In this document: positions 33,364 to 42,548 of the stretch, piece by piece
Numbering within the stretch: the stretch's first letter is position 1
Layout of the letters: every line of letters starts with the position of its first letter
NCBI GenBank assembly: GCA_015207365.1
Contig: JADEXA010000034.1
Coordinates: forward strand, 1-64,000
DNA length: 64,000 nt
Reading direction: 5' to 3'
Source of the DNA: Vacuolonema iberomarrocanum LEGE 07170
GTDB lineage: Bacteria > Cyanobacteriota > Cyanobacteriia > Elainellales > Elainellaceae
The notes under the pieces: generated by a model
Databases searched by the model: none
What the model was told of the DNA's origin: nothing
What the model saw: only the letters and a program-made list of their open reading frames with translations
Program-made: the position numbers and the translations under genes

Positions 33364-34551
33364 TTATGGAGGAGGTAAAGATGGGGGGTCGGACGACCCA
33401 ACGGGCGAAAGGGTAGGAATATAAGGATGGGCTTCCTCTAGTACCTGGCGATAGAGTTGTTCTAGGCGGGTAATGTTGTGACTCAGGGTGTAGCGTTCCA
33501 GTACTCGCTGTCGAGCTTTGAGCCCTAGCATCATGGGAATTTCTGGATGCTCATAGAGGATCGGGAGGAGGGTTTGTAACTGGGAGAAAACCCGATGGGT
33601 ATCGAGGACAATCCCTGCGCCCTTGTCTAGAACTTCGCCATCAGCACCAGCATCCGTCGCCAAACATGCAACGCCACAAGCCATCGCTTCTAATAAGGAC
33701 AGGGACAGCCCTTCAACCAACGAGGGGAGGATGAAGATATCTGCGCTGCGTAGCAAATCGATGCGGCGACGTTCCTCTGCCACAAACCCCATCCATAGCA
33801 CGCCCTGATCAGCGCCATAGGCTGGCATGAGCGCGGAGAGCAGTGGCCCATTCCCGACGATCGCCAGTTTTGCGCGATCGCCCATCTTTGTGCGTTTCCA
33901 GGCTTTGAGCAAGGCTTCAATATTTTTTTCAGGGGCAATCCGTCCCTGATAAATGAAGAGTCGCTCCGCTGCCAGTTCCTGCTTCATCAAACCAGCACCA
34001 GGGGAATACTTTTGTGGATCGACACCGTTGGGAATCACAACAACTTTGTCTGCAGGAACACCCAACCGAGTCAGCAAGTCTTTTTGTAAATTCGAGAAAA
34101 CGATGACGCGATGGTAATGGGCTAAAAACGGAGCGTACACCTGATAGGTCAGGTGTTGCGTACCAGAGGTAAAATTTCTGAGCTTGTGGTCAAAGGGTGG
34201 GTGAAACGTGGCGACGAGGGGAATCTTCAGCTCTTCGCAGATTTCAGGAAGCAGAAAATCCAGCGGTGATAGGGTCAACGAGGCGTGAACCAAATCTGGC
34301 TTGAGGCGCTTGAGCGCATCCGTCAGGACTTTGCTAGATTTCGGTGAAGGAATTGTATAAATCTGCGAATGGTAGATACAGGGCAGTGATACTTCTTCAC
34401 ATTCAGAAAACTGGCTTTGGTGTGGGTTGTCTTGGGCAAAATGAAAAAAGCTGACCCGATAGCCCCGTTCAAGTAAGGCATTTGTTATTTCACGACCATA
34501 CGTGACGTTGCCACAAAAGGGCGACTTCTTACCGAGCCAAGCGATATGCAT
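33364..34551 (-). CDS. Glycosyltransferase family 4 type protein
   Basis: A 395-residue GT-B fold glycosyltransferase. The N-terminal acceptor domain begins MHIAWLGKKSPFCGNV. The C-terminal nucleotide-sugar domain has FIYQGRIAPEKNIEALL and the EX7E motif in PSLVEGLSLSLLEAMACGV, typical of retaining GT4 enzymes. It probably adds a sugar to a lipid or polysaccharide at the cytoplasmic face of the membrane. The last 20 residues are Pro/Ser-rich. The neighbouring MFS gene starts about 80 bp upstream in the same direction, and co-transcription is possible. Confidence 0.88.
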   Translation of the reverse strand: MHIAWLGKKSPFCGNVTYGREITNALLERGYRVSFFHFAQDNPHQSQFSECEEVSLPCIYHSQIYTIPSPKSSKVLTDALKRLKPDLVHASLTLSPLDFLLPEICEELKIPLVATFHPPFDHKLRNFTSGTQHLTYQVYAPFLAHYHRVIVFSNLQKDLLTRLGVPADKVVVIPNGVDPQKYSPGAGLMKQELAAERLFIYQGRIAPEKNIEALLKAWKRTKMGDRAKLAIVGNGPLLSALMPAYGADQGVLWMGFVAEERRRIDLLRSADIFILPSLVEGLSLSLLEAMACGVACLATDAGADGEVLDKGAGIVLDTHRVFSQLQTLLPILYEHPEIPMMLGLKARQRVLERYTLSHNITRLEQLYRQVLEEAHPYIPTLSPVGSSDPPSLPPP

Positions 34552-34632
34552 TCGCGACGTGGGATGCGAAGGTGATTCTGCTGATACAAGTTAATCATTA
34601 TTTCATTTCTTAAGACCTTCGAGTTTGGGATG

Positions 34633-36261
34633 TTACCCATCACGATTGGTCAGCCTTTGGGTAAAAAGGCCACTCGCGATCGCAGTAAAGCCCAAAATCA
34701 GTAAGACCACTTGCAACCCCAAGGTCGCTTCTGCCACTCCTGCCAGAGCCAACGGCAAGCTCAGGGCAATGTTCACAGCATTGTTTTGCAAGCCAAACAC
34801 TTTGCCCCGCATTGCCTCAGGGGTTTGTTCTTGAATCGTGGTTTGGAGAGGAACGCCGACCAGAGCCGCACAAGCACCGAGGGTGACCAGAATCAGCAGC
34901 GTTGGCAGCAGTTGCTGAGTGAATAGGGAGAGCGCGGCGAGGGAGAGCCCAAACCCTATAGAGCCAAACAGGCTGAGGCGATCGCGGGAGACCAAATGCC
35001 CCAACTGGCCAATACTCAAAGCGCCTAGCCCCATGCCGACGCCGCCTGCAGCAAGCAAAAAGCCAAACTGCGAAGAACGAATGTTGGGCATAATCTCGGC
35101 CAGCCGGACGGCCAGCACAGCCAATGCCGCAAAGATAGAAAACAGAACAATCAGCTGAATGAGAGCCGCCCGAACGTCCCGGTTTTGTTTGAGGTAACGC
35201 AAGCCATCGCGAATATCCTGCCACACAGTCGGTGAGCGATCGGCTGCTGTCAGATGGCCGCCCGTTTCTTGGGTCTGCACTCCCAGCAAAATCACGCCTG
35301 CCAGAGCATAGCTGCTACCCACCAATAATTCTTTTCCAAGGTCAGCGACGCCCACATAGGGGGCGATCACACGATCGGCAAAGGCTAGCAACGGCTCACC
35401 AATGGCAAAGCCGATGATGACCGACGCCATCATGGTAGTGGTGTAAAGCGAGTTGGCCGACAACAGGTGCTGCTTCGGAACAACCAACGGAATCACGGCT
35501 TGTTCGGCAGGGGCAAAAAATTGCGTCAGGGTGGAAACCAAGAAGGTAATACCCAGTAGGACAGCAAACCCAATGGGCATAGAGGCGATCGCCCAATCCT
35601 GTTGCACGAGGCCCAACAGCAGCGGCAAGGATAGCACCAACCCCCCCCGCAGCAAATTGGTGAGAACCAAGACCTGCTTTTTCTGCCAATAATCAACAAA
35701 AACCCCTGCTACCGACCCGAACAGCACCGCAGGAATCGTAAAAGCAACCATCACCGCTGAGACCCAGCCACTCACGGTTTGCTCAGCCGATTGAAATTGA
35801 CTGGTAATGATCATGATCATTAAAACCAGATAAACCTTATCCGCTAGTTGGGAAAATACCTGCCCACTCCAAAGGCTGAGGAAATTACCATTCTTTAAGA
35901 CAGGCAAGAATCCTTTGTCTGAGGAGGGATTAGGAGCGTTTAAAGTCGGAGGTGGATCGCTTGGGGCGGTTGGGCGATCGCACTCAAGGTCGTCGTCCGG
36001 ATCCAAGTGAGCGTGACGGCCATGACTGGTAGCAGGATTGGGGCGCTCGTGACTGTCGCCAACATCTGCCGTCTGGCCGGAAGGCTGAGAAGCAATCCCT
36101 GTCAGGTTTGAGGGTTGAGATTTGACTCCGTGACCATTGGATTCGGATAAATTTGGGACCTCGGCCTGCTCGCTTTTATCTGTCTGAATTGGCTCAGCAC
36201 CATTCCCCATTTCAATCTCAGAGGGGTGCGAGGCAAGTTCTTTCTCAGACCGATACATCAT
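34633..36261 (-). CDS. MFS transporter with a long hydrophilic N-terminus
   Basis: About 542 residues. The first 120 are charged and low-complexity (SEKELASHPSEIEMGNG), after which NGNFLSLWSGQVFSQLADK opens the first of about twelve membrane helices of an MFS_3-type exporter; GVFVDYWQKKQVLVLTN is the conserved loop 2-3 motif. The substrate is unknown; members move macrolides, siderophores or lysolipids. It begins 5 bp after the recO stop (ATGATG), so it is very likely co-transcribed with recO and deoC. No good ribosome-binding site is visible; a later start such as MGNGAEP is possible. Confidence 0.85.
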   Translation of the reverse strand: MMYRSEKELASHPSEIEMGNGAEPIQTDKSEQAEVPNLSESNGHGVKSQPSNLTGIASQPSGQTADVGDSHERPNPATSHGRHAHLDPDDDLECDRPTAPSDPPPTLNAPNPSSDKGFLPVLKNGNFLSLWSGQVFSQLADKVYLVLMIMIITSQFQSAEQTVSGWVSAVMVAFTIPAVLFGSVAGVFVDYWQKKQVLVLTNLLRGGLVLSLPLLLGLVQQDWAIASMPIGFAVLLGITFLVSTLTQFFAPAEQAVIPLVVPKQHLLSANSLYTTTMMASVIIGFAIGEPLLAFADRVIAPYVGVADLGKELLVGSSYALAGVILLGVQTQETGGHLTAADRSPTVWQDIRDGLRYLKQNRDVRAALIQLIVLFSIFAALAVLAVRLAEIMPNIRSSQFGFLLAAGGVGMGLGALSIGQLGHLVSRDRLSLFGSIGFGLSLAALSLFTQQLLPTLLILVTLGACAALVGVPLQTTIQEQTPEAMRGKVFGLQNNAVNIALSLPLALAGVAEATLGLQVVLLILGFTAIASGLFTQRLTNRDG

Positions 36262-36266
36262 GAATT

Positions 36267-37322
36267 TTACGAAACCGTAGACGGCAGTGAGGCAAAGCAG
36301 GAGTCTATGAGATGAGCGGATTGGATCGCTCGTTCGAAATGATATTGGGCGTAATAACGGAGAGCCCGCTCCAAAGACAGCCAAACATCCGGCGAATCAG
36401 GACGGGCAGGTGGCGCAACAGAATCGGTTTCCTGGGTCGCAGCACGATGCTGCCGACTCACAACCTGCTGCAACAAGCTCCATTCATCTGCCGTCAGCCT
36501 TGTACCTGCAACCGGGCGATGAGCCCGATAGCGTCCCGTTGACTGCGCAGCGGAATGTCGCCGCTCTACAGGATGGCGTGAAAGGCGATCGCCCGAGCTA
36601 GATGCATCGTCAGGCAGATTTGATGACCCATTGGATGGCTGCCTTTCCTCATTGTGAACCAAAGTGGGGCGTGCCGGGAAGGTAAATTCGGATTCTACCG
36701 CGCCAAAATCCATCGTTTGGAGGGGTTGTTGCCGTTCCCTGGCACATAGCTTGTTAAACACAGACAGACTGACCACACCCCCAGCCGCCGGGTGGAAGCC
36801 AACCCGCCAACGACTATCAGAAGAGCCTGGCGGAATAGGCTTGCGGGTCACACTACAGCGCTCGACTTCGGGGATCACCCCTGCAAGGTAGAGCATTTGC
36901 ACAATGCCTTCGACCAGAATGGCGATCGCCATCTCCCCTTCAACAGCTTCGAGCCGCGTCAGCGCTTCACACAACGCAGCAAACAGCTCCTCTTGGGGTT
37001 GGTCACTCAGCGCTTGATAGAGGCATAGTTCCGCCAGGTATTGAGCCGCTGTCAATTTACCCAAATCCTGGCTCAGCTTAGGGAAAGAGGCATTGCTTTC
37101 GGCCTGAATGATCTTGTCGAGGGACTTACCTGGAACGAGCAGCAGGTTGTTGACGACAAATAGCCCACTTCGACCGCGCAGGGTCGATTCATGCTTGCGC
37201 GAACCCGGTGCGATCGCCCGCATCAATCCAAATTCCCGCGTGAGAATCGTGAGCAGCCGATCATTTTCTCCCATCGGCATACTCTTGAGATTGATTCCGG
37301 TTGCCTTGTAGGTTGCCCCCAC
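36267..37322 (-). CDS. recO: DNA repair protein RecO
   Basis: A 351-residue RecO. The N-terminal OB fold (YKATGINLKSMPMGENDRL, LTILTREFGL) binds single-stranded DNA, and the helical C-terminal domain ends with ALRYYAQYHFERAIQSAHLI. RecO helps RecA displace SSB during gap repair. It is about 100 residues longer than E. coli RecO. Much of the difference is a hydrophilic insert at about 220-285 (SSNLPDDASSSGDRLSRHP) replacing the zinc-finger region. The start is GTG at 37322, with AAGGA upstream. It lies between deoC and the MFS gene. Confidence 0.92.
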   Translation of the reverse strand: MGATYKATGINLKSMPMGENDRLLTILTREFGLMRAIAPGSRKHESTLRGRSGLFVVNNLLLVPGKSLDKIIQAESNASFPKLSQDLGKLTAAQYLAELCLYQALSDQPQEELFAALCEALTRLEAVEGEMAIAILVEGIVQMLYLAGVIPEVERCSVTRKPIPPGSSDSRWRVGFHPAAGGVVSLSVFNKLCARERQQPLQTMDFGAVESEFTFPARPTLVHNEERQPSNGSSNLPDDASSSGDRLSRHPVERRHSAAQSTGRYRAHRPVAGTRLTADEWSLLQQVVSRQHRAATQETDSVAPPARPDSPDVWLSLERALRYYAQYHFERAIQSAHLIDSCFASLPSTVS

Positions 37323-37480
37323 GGAGATGCTGTCCTTCAGGTGGTTTCGCTGGCCGATTTTGACGACAAGACTTTTGATCGCAATGGTTGGATGGGATGA
37401 TTATATGGCCTGAGCTGGGGTGATCGCTCTAGACATCTTCTTCGACCGGGCGATCGTTCAGCGAACCCAAGGACCCTGAG

Positions 37481-38182
37481 TCAGTAGATCTGAGCGTCAT
37501 CCAGCATCTCAGTGGGGAGGTTCTCCATTTGTTGAATCAGCGCAATCCCTCGCGACGTTCCCAAACGGGTTGCCCCAGCCAAGATCAGTTCCATCGCCTG
37601 CTCGACCGAACGAATGCCACCAGACGCCTTGATCCCAATCCGATCTTTGGTCACATCCCGCAGCAACCTGACATCTGCAACCGTTGCGCCCCCAAACCAA
37701 CCCGTGCTGGTTTTGACAAACGTTGCGCCCGCATCCATGCAGATCTCGGCGGCTAGCTTTTTCTCGGCATCGGTCAGCAAACCCGTTTCAATAATCACCT
37801 TCATGGTTTGCCCGGTTGCTTCCTGGATTTCTGCCAGTTCTTGATGCACCTGATCCGTCTGACCCATCTTGAGCCACCCCAGGTTCATCACCACATCTAG
37901 CTCAGTGGCACCATTCTCGGCAGCTTCCTGGGCTTCATAGAGCTTGACAGCTGAGGTGGTAGCCCCCGTCGGAAAACCAATGACCGTGCAGACTTGAGGC
38001 GACTGATTCCGCAGTAACTCCACCGCCTGCCGCACATGGGAAGGAAAGATACAGACGGACGCGAAGTGATAGCGATCGGCCTCAGCACAGCACCGAGCAA
38101 TATCCTCGGATGTCGCCGTCTGGGAAAGCAAGGCGTGGTCGATAAAGCCTGCCAAATCTATTTCCGCGTATGCCTTTACCAT
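37481..38182 (-). CDS. deoC: Deoxyribose-phosphate aldolase
   Basis: A 233-residue class I aldolase that splits 2-deoxyribose 5-phosphate into glyceraldehyde 3-phosphate and acetaldehyde. The Schiff-base Lys is in FVKTSTGWFGGATV and the second catalytic Lys in GIKASGGIRS; Asp of the TELDVVMNLGWLK segment completes the site. The TIM barrel is complete. The ATG at 38182 (MVKAYAEIDLAGFIDH) is used. It is the first gene of deoC-recO-MFS, a neighbourhood I recall from other cyanobacteria. Confidence 0.95.
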   Translation of the reverse strand: MVKAYAEIDLAGFIDHALLSQTATSEDIARCCAEADRYHFASVCIFPSHVRQAVELLRNQSPQVCTVIGFPTGATTSAVKLYEAQEAAENGATELDVVMNLGWLKMGQTDQVHQELAEIQEATGQTMKVIIETGLLTDAEKKLAAEICMDAGATFVKTSTGWFGGATVADVRLLRDVTKDRIGIKASGGIRSVEQAMELILAGATRLGTSRGIALIQQMENLPTEMLDDAQIY

Positions 38183-38415
38183 CGGTCTACCACCCAATTG
38201 CTAACCTGAGCGATCGCGGTCTGGCGATCGTCCTCTCTATCCTACCGTTTGCCACTAGATAGAAAATACGGCTCTGACCCTAAAGTTTGCACAGCTAAGC
38301 CAGACCGCCAGATACGGCTAAACCTTCCGCGAAGAACCTTAGACGCAATTCAAGCCTTAACGCTAGAAGCACAACCCTTCCAGAACACGGAATCTTTCTC
38401 TCAATCCCATACACC

Positions 38416-39267
38416 TTAAACGCTCAGAGGCAGAGCAGGCTGCTCATCATGCTCAACGACAAAGACATTGGAGTAAAGGTTAGCGATAATCTGCTGACCC
38501 TGTTGGGTAAGGGACAAATAACGCAGTGCATCTTTGACATAGGGATAGACGCCCTTCCAGTAAAAGGTCGGATAGTTTTTCCGTAGGTCTCCAGGGTTTT
38601 CATATCCTAGGTGCTTGTTTACACCCGTTTCTTCGAACTCGTAGTACAGCGCTCCAATCTTTTTCAAATACCGAGGATCGCTGAGTTGTCCAATTAAATC
38701 GGCTGCTCGCACCAGGCCAGGGTACTTGACCGTGTCTTGATGATCCTCGTCACTCGGAACAGGGAAGCGGGTGAGTTCAATATTTTGCTTGACGATTGTG
38801 GCATTGATCGTGCGATTGCCACCAAAGCGTTCATCAACAAAAAGCTTGGCACGATCGACATGATATGGGGTGAGGCTGGCATCAGACGCCCCTTCCGCGA
38901 GCGGGATCATATCGGTGCCCTGCCCTGTTGCATACAGTCCGTCGCGATCGGCTCGGCATACCCCTTTGACATAGCCAATGTCGTGGCAGACGAGCGACAC
39001 AATAAAGTGCAGCCAGTCATCACAGGAAACTCCACCCTCCCGGATATGTCGACCCCGAAGGATTTCTTGCCCCACCAATGTGACAAGAATGGTGTGCTCG
39101 ACATTGTGATATAGGGCGTCGCTGTTGGCAATGTTCTCCAAGGCCATTGCGCCAATCCACCCAATGATGTCTTCGTTGTCTTCTTTCAGGCCACCATAGG
39201 TATGACGGTAACCTTCCTTCAGCTTGGAGACAAAGTCGGCAATCAGGAGCTCGGTTGCATTAAACAT
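38416..39267 (-). CDS. HD-domain phosphohydrolase
   Basis: A 283-residue metal-dependent phosphohydrolase. The HD site is split: HNVEHTILVTLVGQEIL gives the first His residues, LVCHDIGYVKG the HD pair, and YPGLVRAADLIGQLSDP the C-terminal Asp. It has the size and motifs of cyanobacterial HD proteins of unknown substrate, possibly a nucleotide. The ATG at 39267 follows GGAGGGATTGTGAA, a clear ribosome-binding site. It has no partner genes. Confidence 0.85.
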   Translation of the reverse strand: MFNATELLIADFVSKLKEGYRHTYGGLKEDNEDIIGWIGAMALENIANSDALYHNVEHTILVTLVGQEILRGRHIREGGVSCDDWLHFIVSLVCHDIGYVKGVCRADRDGLYATGQGTDMIPLAEGASDASLTPYHVDRAKLFVDERFGGNRTINATIVKQNIELTRFPVPSDEDHQDTVKYPGLVRAADLIGQLSDPRYLKKIGALYYEFEETGVNKHLGYENPGDLRKNYPTFYWKGVYPYVKDALRYLSLTQQGQQIIANLYSNVFVVEHDEQPALPLSV

Positions 39268-39410
39268 TTCACAATCCCTCCAACGATAACGAGGGTAGGT
39301 CAAAGGCGTTGGAAAATCTACTATCGCTAACGTAACGTAATTCTTTGGCAGGAGATGTGATGACAGCCCCCCTGCAACCCATGATGTAAATCACATCGTT
39401 GAGCCTTTAC

Positions 39411-39514
39411 CTGAGTACAGGACAAAACCAGAAAATCCTTCATTGGGGACGCAGGCAGTGCTCGCGCCCCCTAATGAAGGGTTTAGCAAGGGTTCAATTT
39501 TTTGTCCTGCATTT
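39411..39514. mobile_element. MITE-like palindromic element with CAGGACAAAA ends
   Basis: The left end (TACAGGACAAAACC) and the inverse of the right end (GCAGGACAAAAAAT) share a 10-bp inverted CAGGACAAAA. Inside, CCTTCATTGGGG pairs with CCCCTAATGAAGG around a 19-nt loop. The left end, CTGAGTACAGGACAAA, recurs exactly at 61654-61669. There is no coding capacity. It lies about 100 bp upstream of the membrane glycosyltransferase gene. Confidence 0.55.
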
Positions 39515-39610
39515 AGGCATTGACAGAGAAGGATCGTGCGATCGCAGCAATGTAACCCGTGGATGATAGGCTGATTTGAGTTGACGCAGCCCTGCCTCTA
39601 CGCTTGACTC

Positions 39611-41263
39611 ATGCAGCTTTCCAAGGTTCCATTCACTGCAAAACTATTGGGGATTGTTCTCGTTCTGCTGGGAATTTTCTTCCGGTTTTATCATCTGGAT
39701 TCCAAGGTGTTTTGGAATGATGAAGTCTATTCTGCAGTGCCTGTTTCAGGCTACACCGTTGAGGGCATTACAACGGAATGGCAACCGGGTGCATCGAACA
39801 CAAAGCTGACCCGTGACGAAGTGTTGGAACGGTATCAAACACTGGCTCCCGATACGACGGTTAGCGATACGTTGCAGTCGGTTGCCGTTGAGGAACCCCA
39901 AAATTCTCCGCTCTTTTTTATATTGTCGCGTCAATGGATTGATCTGACCCGTTTCTCCCCACGCTTTGGGATGCGCAGCCTCGCTGCCTTGATTAGTGTC
40001 GTTGGCTTACCGTTTGCTTACTGGTTGTGCATTGAGTTGTTTTCGAGTAGGGCGATCGCCTGGCTCGGCACAGGGTTTGTCGCCATCTCACCGTTGCACA
40101 TCATTTATGCCCAGGAAGCTCGACAGTATAGCCTGCTGATCACGCTGACGCTGGTGGCATGTTTTGCGTTTCTCCATGCTCTCCGGCTATCTTCCCCATT
40201 GCGTTGGGCTTTCTATTTCCTCAGTGCAGTTCTAGGGCTGTATTCCCACCCATTCTTCTGCTTTGTGTTGCTGGCACATGGGGTCTATTTGTTTGGGTTG
40301 GAAGGATCATTTGCACAGCCGCTCAAGTTAACGCGATCGCTCATCTCATTTTTCGTTGCGATCGCCATGAGCCTCCTGGCGTTTCTTCCCTGGGTTGTGA
40401 TCATTTTTAGCCGCGTCGAGCGCATTTCTCCCTGGCGCGGCAATACTGACCTCTCCCTGCCACAACTCGTTGGGCGGTGGATGGTGAACCTAGTGCGGGT
40501 CTTCTTCGACCTTCCGTTTGGCACTCTGCGGCTCTACGATTTGCAGGTAAACTTGGCCGATCCCTCCTTCTATGTTGTGGTGCTTCTGGTGGCTCTAGCG
40601 GGCTATGCCATCTGGGATATGGTGCAACTGGCTGAGCGCAAAACCTGGCTGTTTGTGCTGACGCTCATGATCTGCCCAGCCATATTTTTGATCTTGGCAG
40701 ACATTGGTTTAGGCGGCATTCGCTCGACCATTCCTCGCTATATCTTGCCGTCTTACATTGGGGTACAACTGGCGATCGCCCATTTTCTAGCTCGCCCCCG
40801 TCGCATCGGGATTATCTCAGCTCCTTGGCCCCGGCTCTGGCGATTTGTCGCTGCCTTAGTACTAACGGCAAGCTGCATTTCTTCGGTTGTTTTGTTGCAG
40901 TCACCAACCTGGTGGAGCAAGTACAGCAACCTCTATGACCCGGCGATCGCAGCACTGGTCAACACAACCAACACGCCGTTAGTTTTGAGCGACAGTGCCT
41001 TGCGTTTGATCTCGCTGAGCTATCTACTACAACCCACGGCTGAGCTACAGGTCGCCGACGAGGAAAATCTACCCGACCTGCCTCAGACGGTTTCTCACGA
41101 AAATGCCATTTATGTGTACGATGCCCGCAGTTCTGGAACGCGGTTAAAAGAAGCGATCGAGCAACGCTATGGTTGGAGTTTTGAGCGCGTCTATCGAGAA
41201 CCCTTCGGCTTTATCGACGGGCAAATTCAACTTTGGAAATATCCTGAAACAACTGATAACTAA
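39611..41263 (+). CDS. Membrane glycosyltransferase (GT-C, PMT/ArnT-like)
   Basis: A 550-residue integral membrane protein with about ten hydrophobic segments. The first luminal loop holds FWNDEVYSA, an acidic pair placed as the catalytic Asp of GT39/GT83-type GT-C enzymes; PLHIIYAQEARQYSLL is a second typical loop. A large periplasmic domain follows the last helix from about residue 440. Such enzymes use a lipid-linked sugar (dolichyl or polyprenyl phosphate) to glycosylate proteins or lipids outside the cytoplasm. Acceptor and sugar are unknown. Confidence 0.87.
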   Translation: MQLSKVPFTAKLLGIVLVLLGIFFRFYHLDSKVFWNDEVYSAVPVSGYTVEGITTEWQPGASNTKLTRDEVLERYQTLAPDTTVSDTLQSVAVEEPQNSPLFFILSRQWIDLTRFSPRFGMRSLAALISVVGLPFAYWLCIELFSSRAIAWLGTGFVAISPLHIIYAQEARQYSLLITLTLVACFAFLHALRLSSPLRWAFYFLSAVLGLYSHPFFCFVLLAHGVYLFGLEGSFAQPLKLTRSLISFFVAIAMSLLAFLPWVVIIFSRVERISPWRGNTDLSLPQLVGRWMVNLVRVFFDLPFGTLRLYDLQVNLADPSFYVVVLLVALAGYAIWDMVQLAERKTWLFVLTLMICPAIFLILADIGLGGIRSTIPRYILPSYIGVQLAIAHFLARPRRIGIISAPWPRLWRFVAALVLTASCISSVVLLQSPTWWSKYSNLYDPAIAALVNTTNTPLVLSDSALRLISLSYLLQPTAELQVADEENLPDLPQTVSHENAIYVYDARSSGTRLKEAIEQRYGWSFERVYREPFGFIDGQIQLWKYPETTDN

Positions 41264-41321
41264 AGCCTGTCTAATCGCTTTAGAGCTATCCAAGTAACCT
41301 TACAGAGGAGAGATTTTCCGG

Positions 41322-41711
41322 ATGAAGATTGCTGGCATTCATCACATTGCAATTATCTGCTCTGACTACGAACGCTCGAAGCAATTTTATGTGGATGTTT
41401 TGGGCTTTTCGATCATTCGAGAAACCTATCGAGAGGCGCGCCAATCCTACAAGCTCGATTTGCACGTTGATGCTCACACCCAGGTTGAACTCTTTTCCTT
41501 TCCCAACCCACCCAATCGGCTGCAATATCCTGAAGCATGTGGCTTGCGGCACCTCGCCCTGGCAGTTGAGGATTTGGATGGGGCGATCGCCGATCTCACA
41601 GCCAACGGCGTTACCGTCGAACCCGTCAGACTTGATGAATTGACGGGCAAACGCTTCGCCTTTTTCAAAGACCCAGACCACCTTCCCCTGGAGCTGTATG
41701 AGGTTGATTGA
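41322..41711 (+). CDS. VOC-family protein (glyoxalase-like)
   Basis: A 129-residue vicinal-oxygen-chelate protein. The two beta-alpha-beta-beta-beta repeats begin GIHHIAIICSDYERSKQFY and LRHLALAVEDLDGAI, and likely metal ligands are His6, Glu54 (VELFSF), His76 and Glu126 (LELYE). The pattern is that of the YaeR-type glyoxalase-like proteins. A true methylglyoxal role is unproven. A good AGAGGAGAG precedes the ATG. Confidence 0.85.
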   Translation: MKIAGIHHIAIICSDYERSKQFYVDVLGFSIIRETYREARQSYKLDLHVDAHTQVELFSFPNPPNRLQYPEACGLRHLALAVEDLDGAIADLTANGVTVEPVRLDELTGKRFAFFKDPDHLPLELYEVD

Positions 41712-41802
41712 GGGATATCCTTCTTTCGTCTGCCTAGAGTGATGAAAGCGGGATATCCTTTGCTTCGTTTGGATATTCGGTTGGATATCAAAGGATACGC
41801 AT

Positions 41803-41846
41803 AAAAAGAGTGAGTGAAGGGCTTAAACCTTTCACTCACTCTTTTT
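41803..41846. terminator. Bidirectional terminator between VOC and YbaB genes
   Basis: A perfect 16-bp stem (AAAAAGAGTGAGTGAA / TTCACTCACTCTTTTT) with a 12-nt loop has T-tracts on both strands. It lies between two convergent genes. Confidence 0.85.
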
Positions 41847-41929
41847 TTAAGTTTTTCATACCATCTCTACTCCGACATCTTCTGAAAGAGTGTCAGCGGT
41901 GGTTTGTTGGGAGAGTGGCAGTACTGTAC

Positions 41930-42283
41930 CTATGCACCGGGCAGGTTGAGCCCCAAGCCACCCGTCAATTCTTCCATCCGAGAACGCATGGTGTCAGTGG
42001 ATTTGGTATAAGCATCTTTTGCTGCTGCCAAAACGAGATCTGACAATACTTCGGCTCCTTCACCCATAACATCGGGAGAAATTTCTACCCGAATGGGTTC
42101 CTGGTTGCCGCTCAGAAATACTTTGACCAGGCCGCCGCCAGCTTCTCCAGCGACTTCCATTTGTTCCAGCTCTTCTTGCAGTTGCTTTGCACCTTCCTGC
42201 ACCTGCTGAGCCTTTTTAAATGCTTCGGTCAGCTCTTTCATCTTGCCTAAACCGAAGCCACCAAATCCTTGTCCTTTCGTCAT
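41930..42283 (-). CDS. YbaB/EbfC-family nucleoid-associated protein
   Basis: A 117-residue protein. The N-terminal Gly/Phe-rich start (MTKGQGFGGFGLGKMKEL) leads into the long central helix (EAFKKAQQVQEGAKQLQEEL) and the beta sheet (GLVKVFLSGNQEPIRVEIS) of the dimeric YbaB fold that binds DNA. In many bacteria the gene is next to dnaX and recR, but here it precedes murC-murB. The ATG at 42283 is preferred over an in-frame codon at 42301. Confidence 0.92.
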   Translation of the reverse strand: MTKGQGFGGFGLGKMKELTEAFKKAQQVQEGAKQLQEELEQMEVAGEAGGGLVKVFLSGNQEPIRVEISPDVMGEGAEVLSDLVLAAAKDAYTKSTDTMRSRMEELTGGLGLNLPGA

Positions 42284-42548
42284 AATGATTTGCTCATCCA
42301 AGTTGCGTGTTCGTCGAGGTTGCTAAAACCTTAGCACTTTCGCAGAGATTCCGTCTCAAGCTCTCAATCATTGTACGAGGTTTGCTTCTTTTGGCTACTA
42401 TGCTTTCCCCGATTCTGCGATCGCTATCTTAGCAACCGATCTACTGTGCCCAACTGGATGCAAGTTATTGCTAATGGTCTTGTTTATTCGGCTGCATAGC
42501 GTCTTTATTCCCTGGGACTTTATGCAATCCGCTACGCTAGCGATCGCC

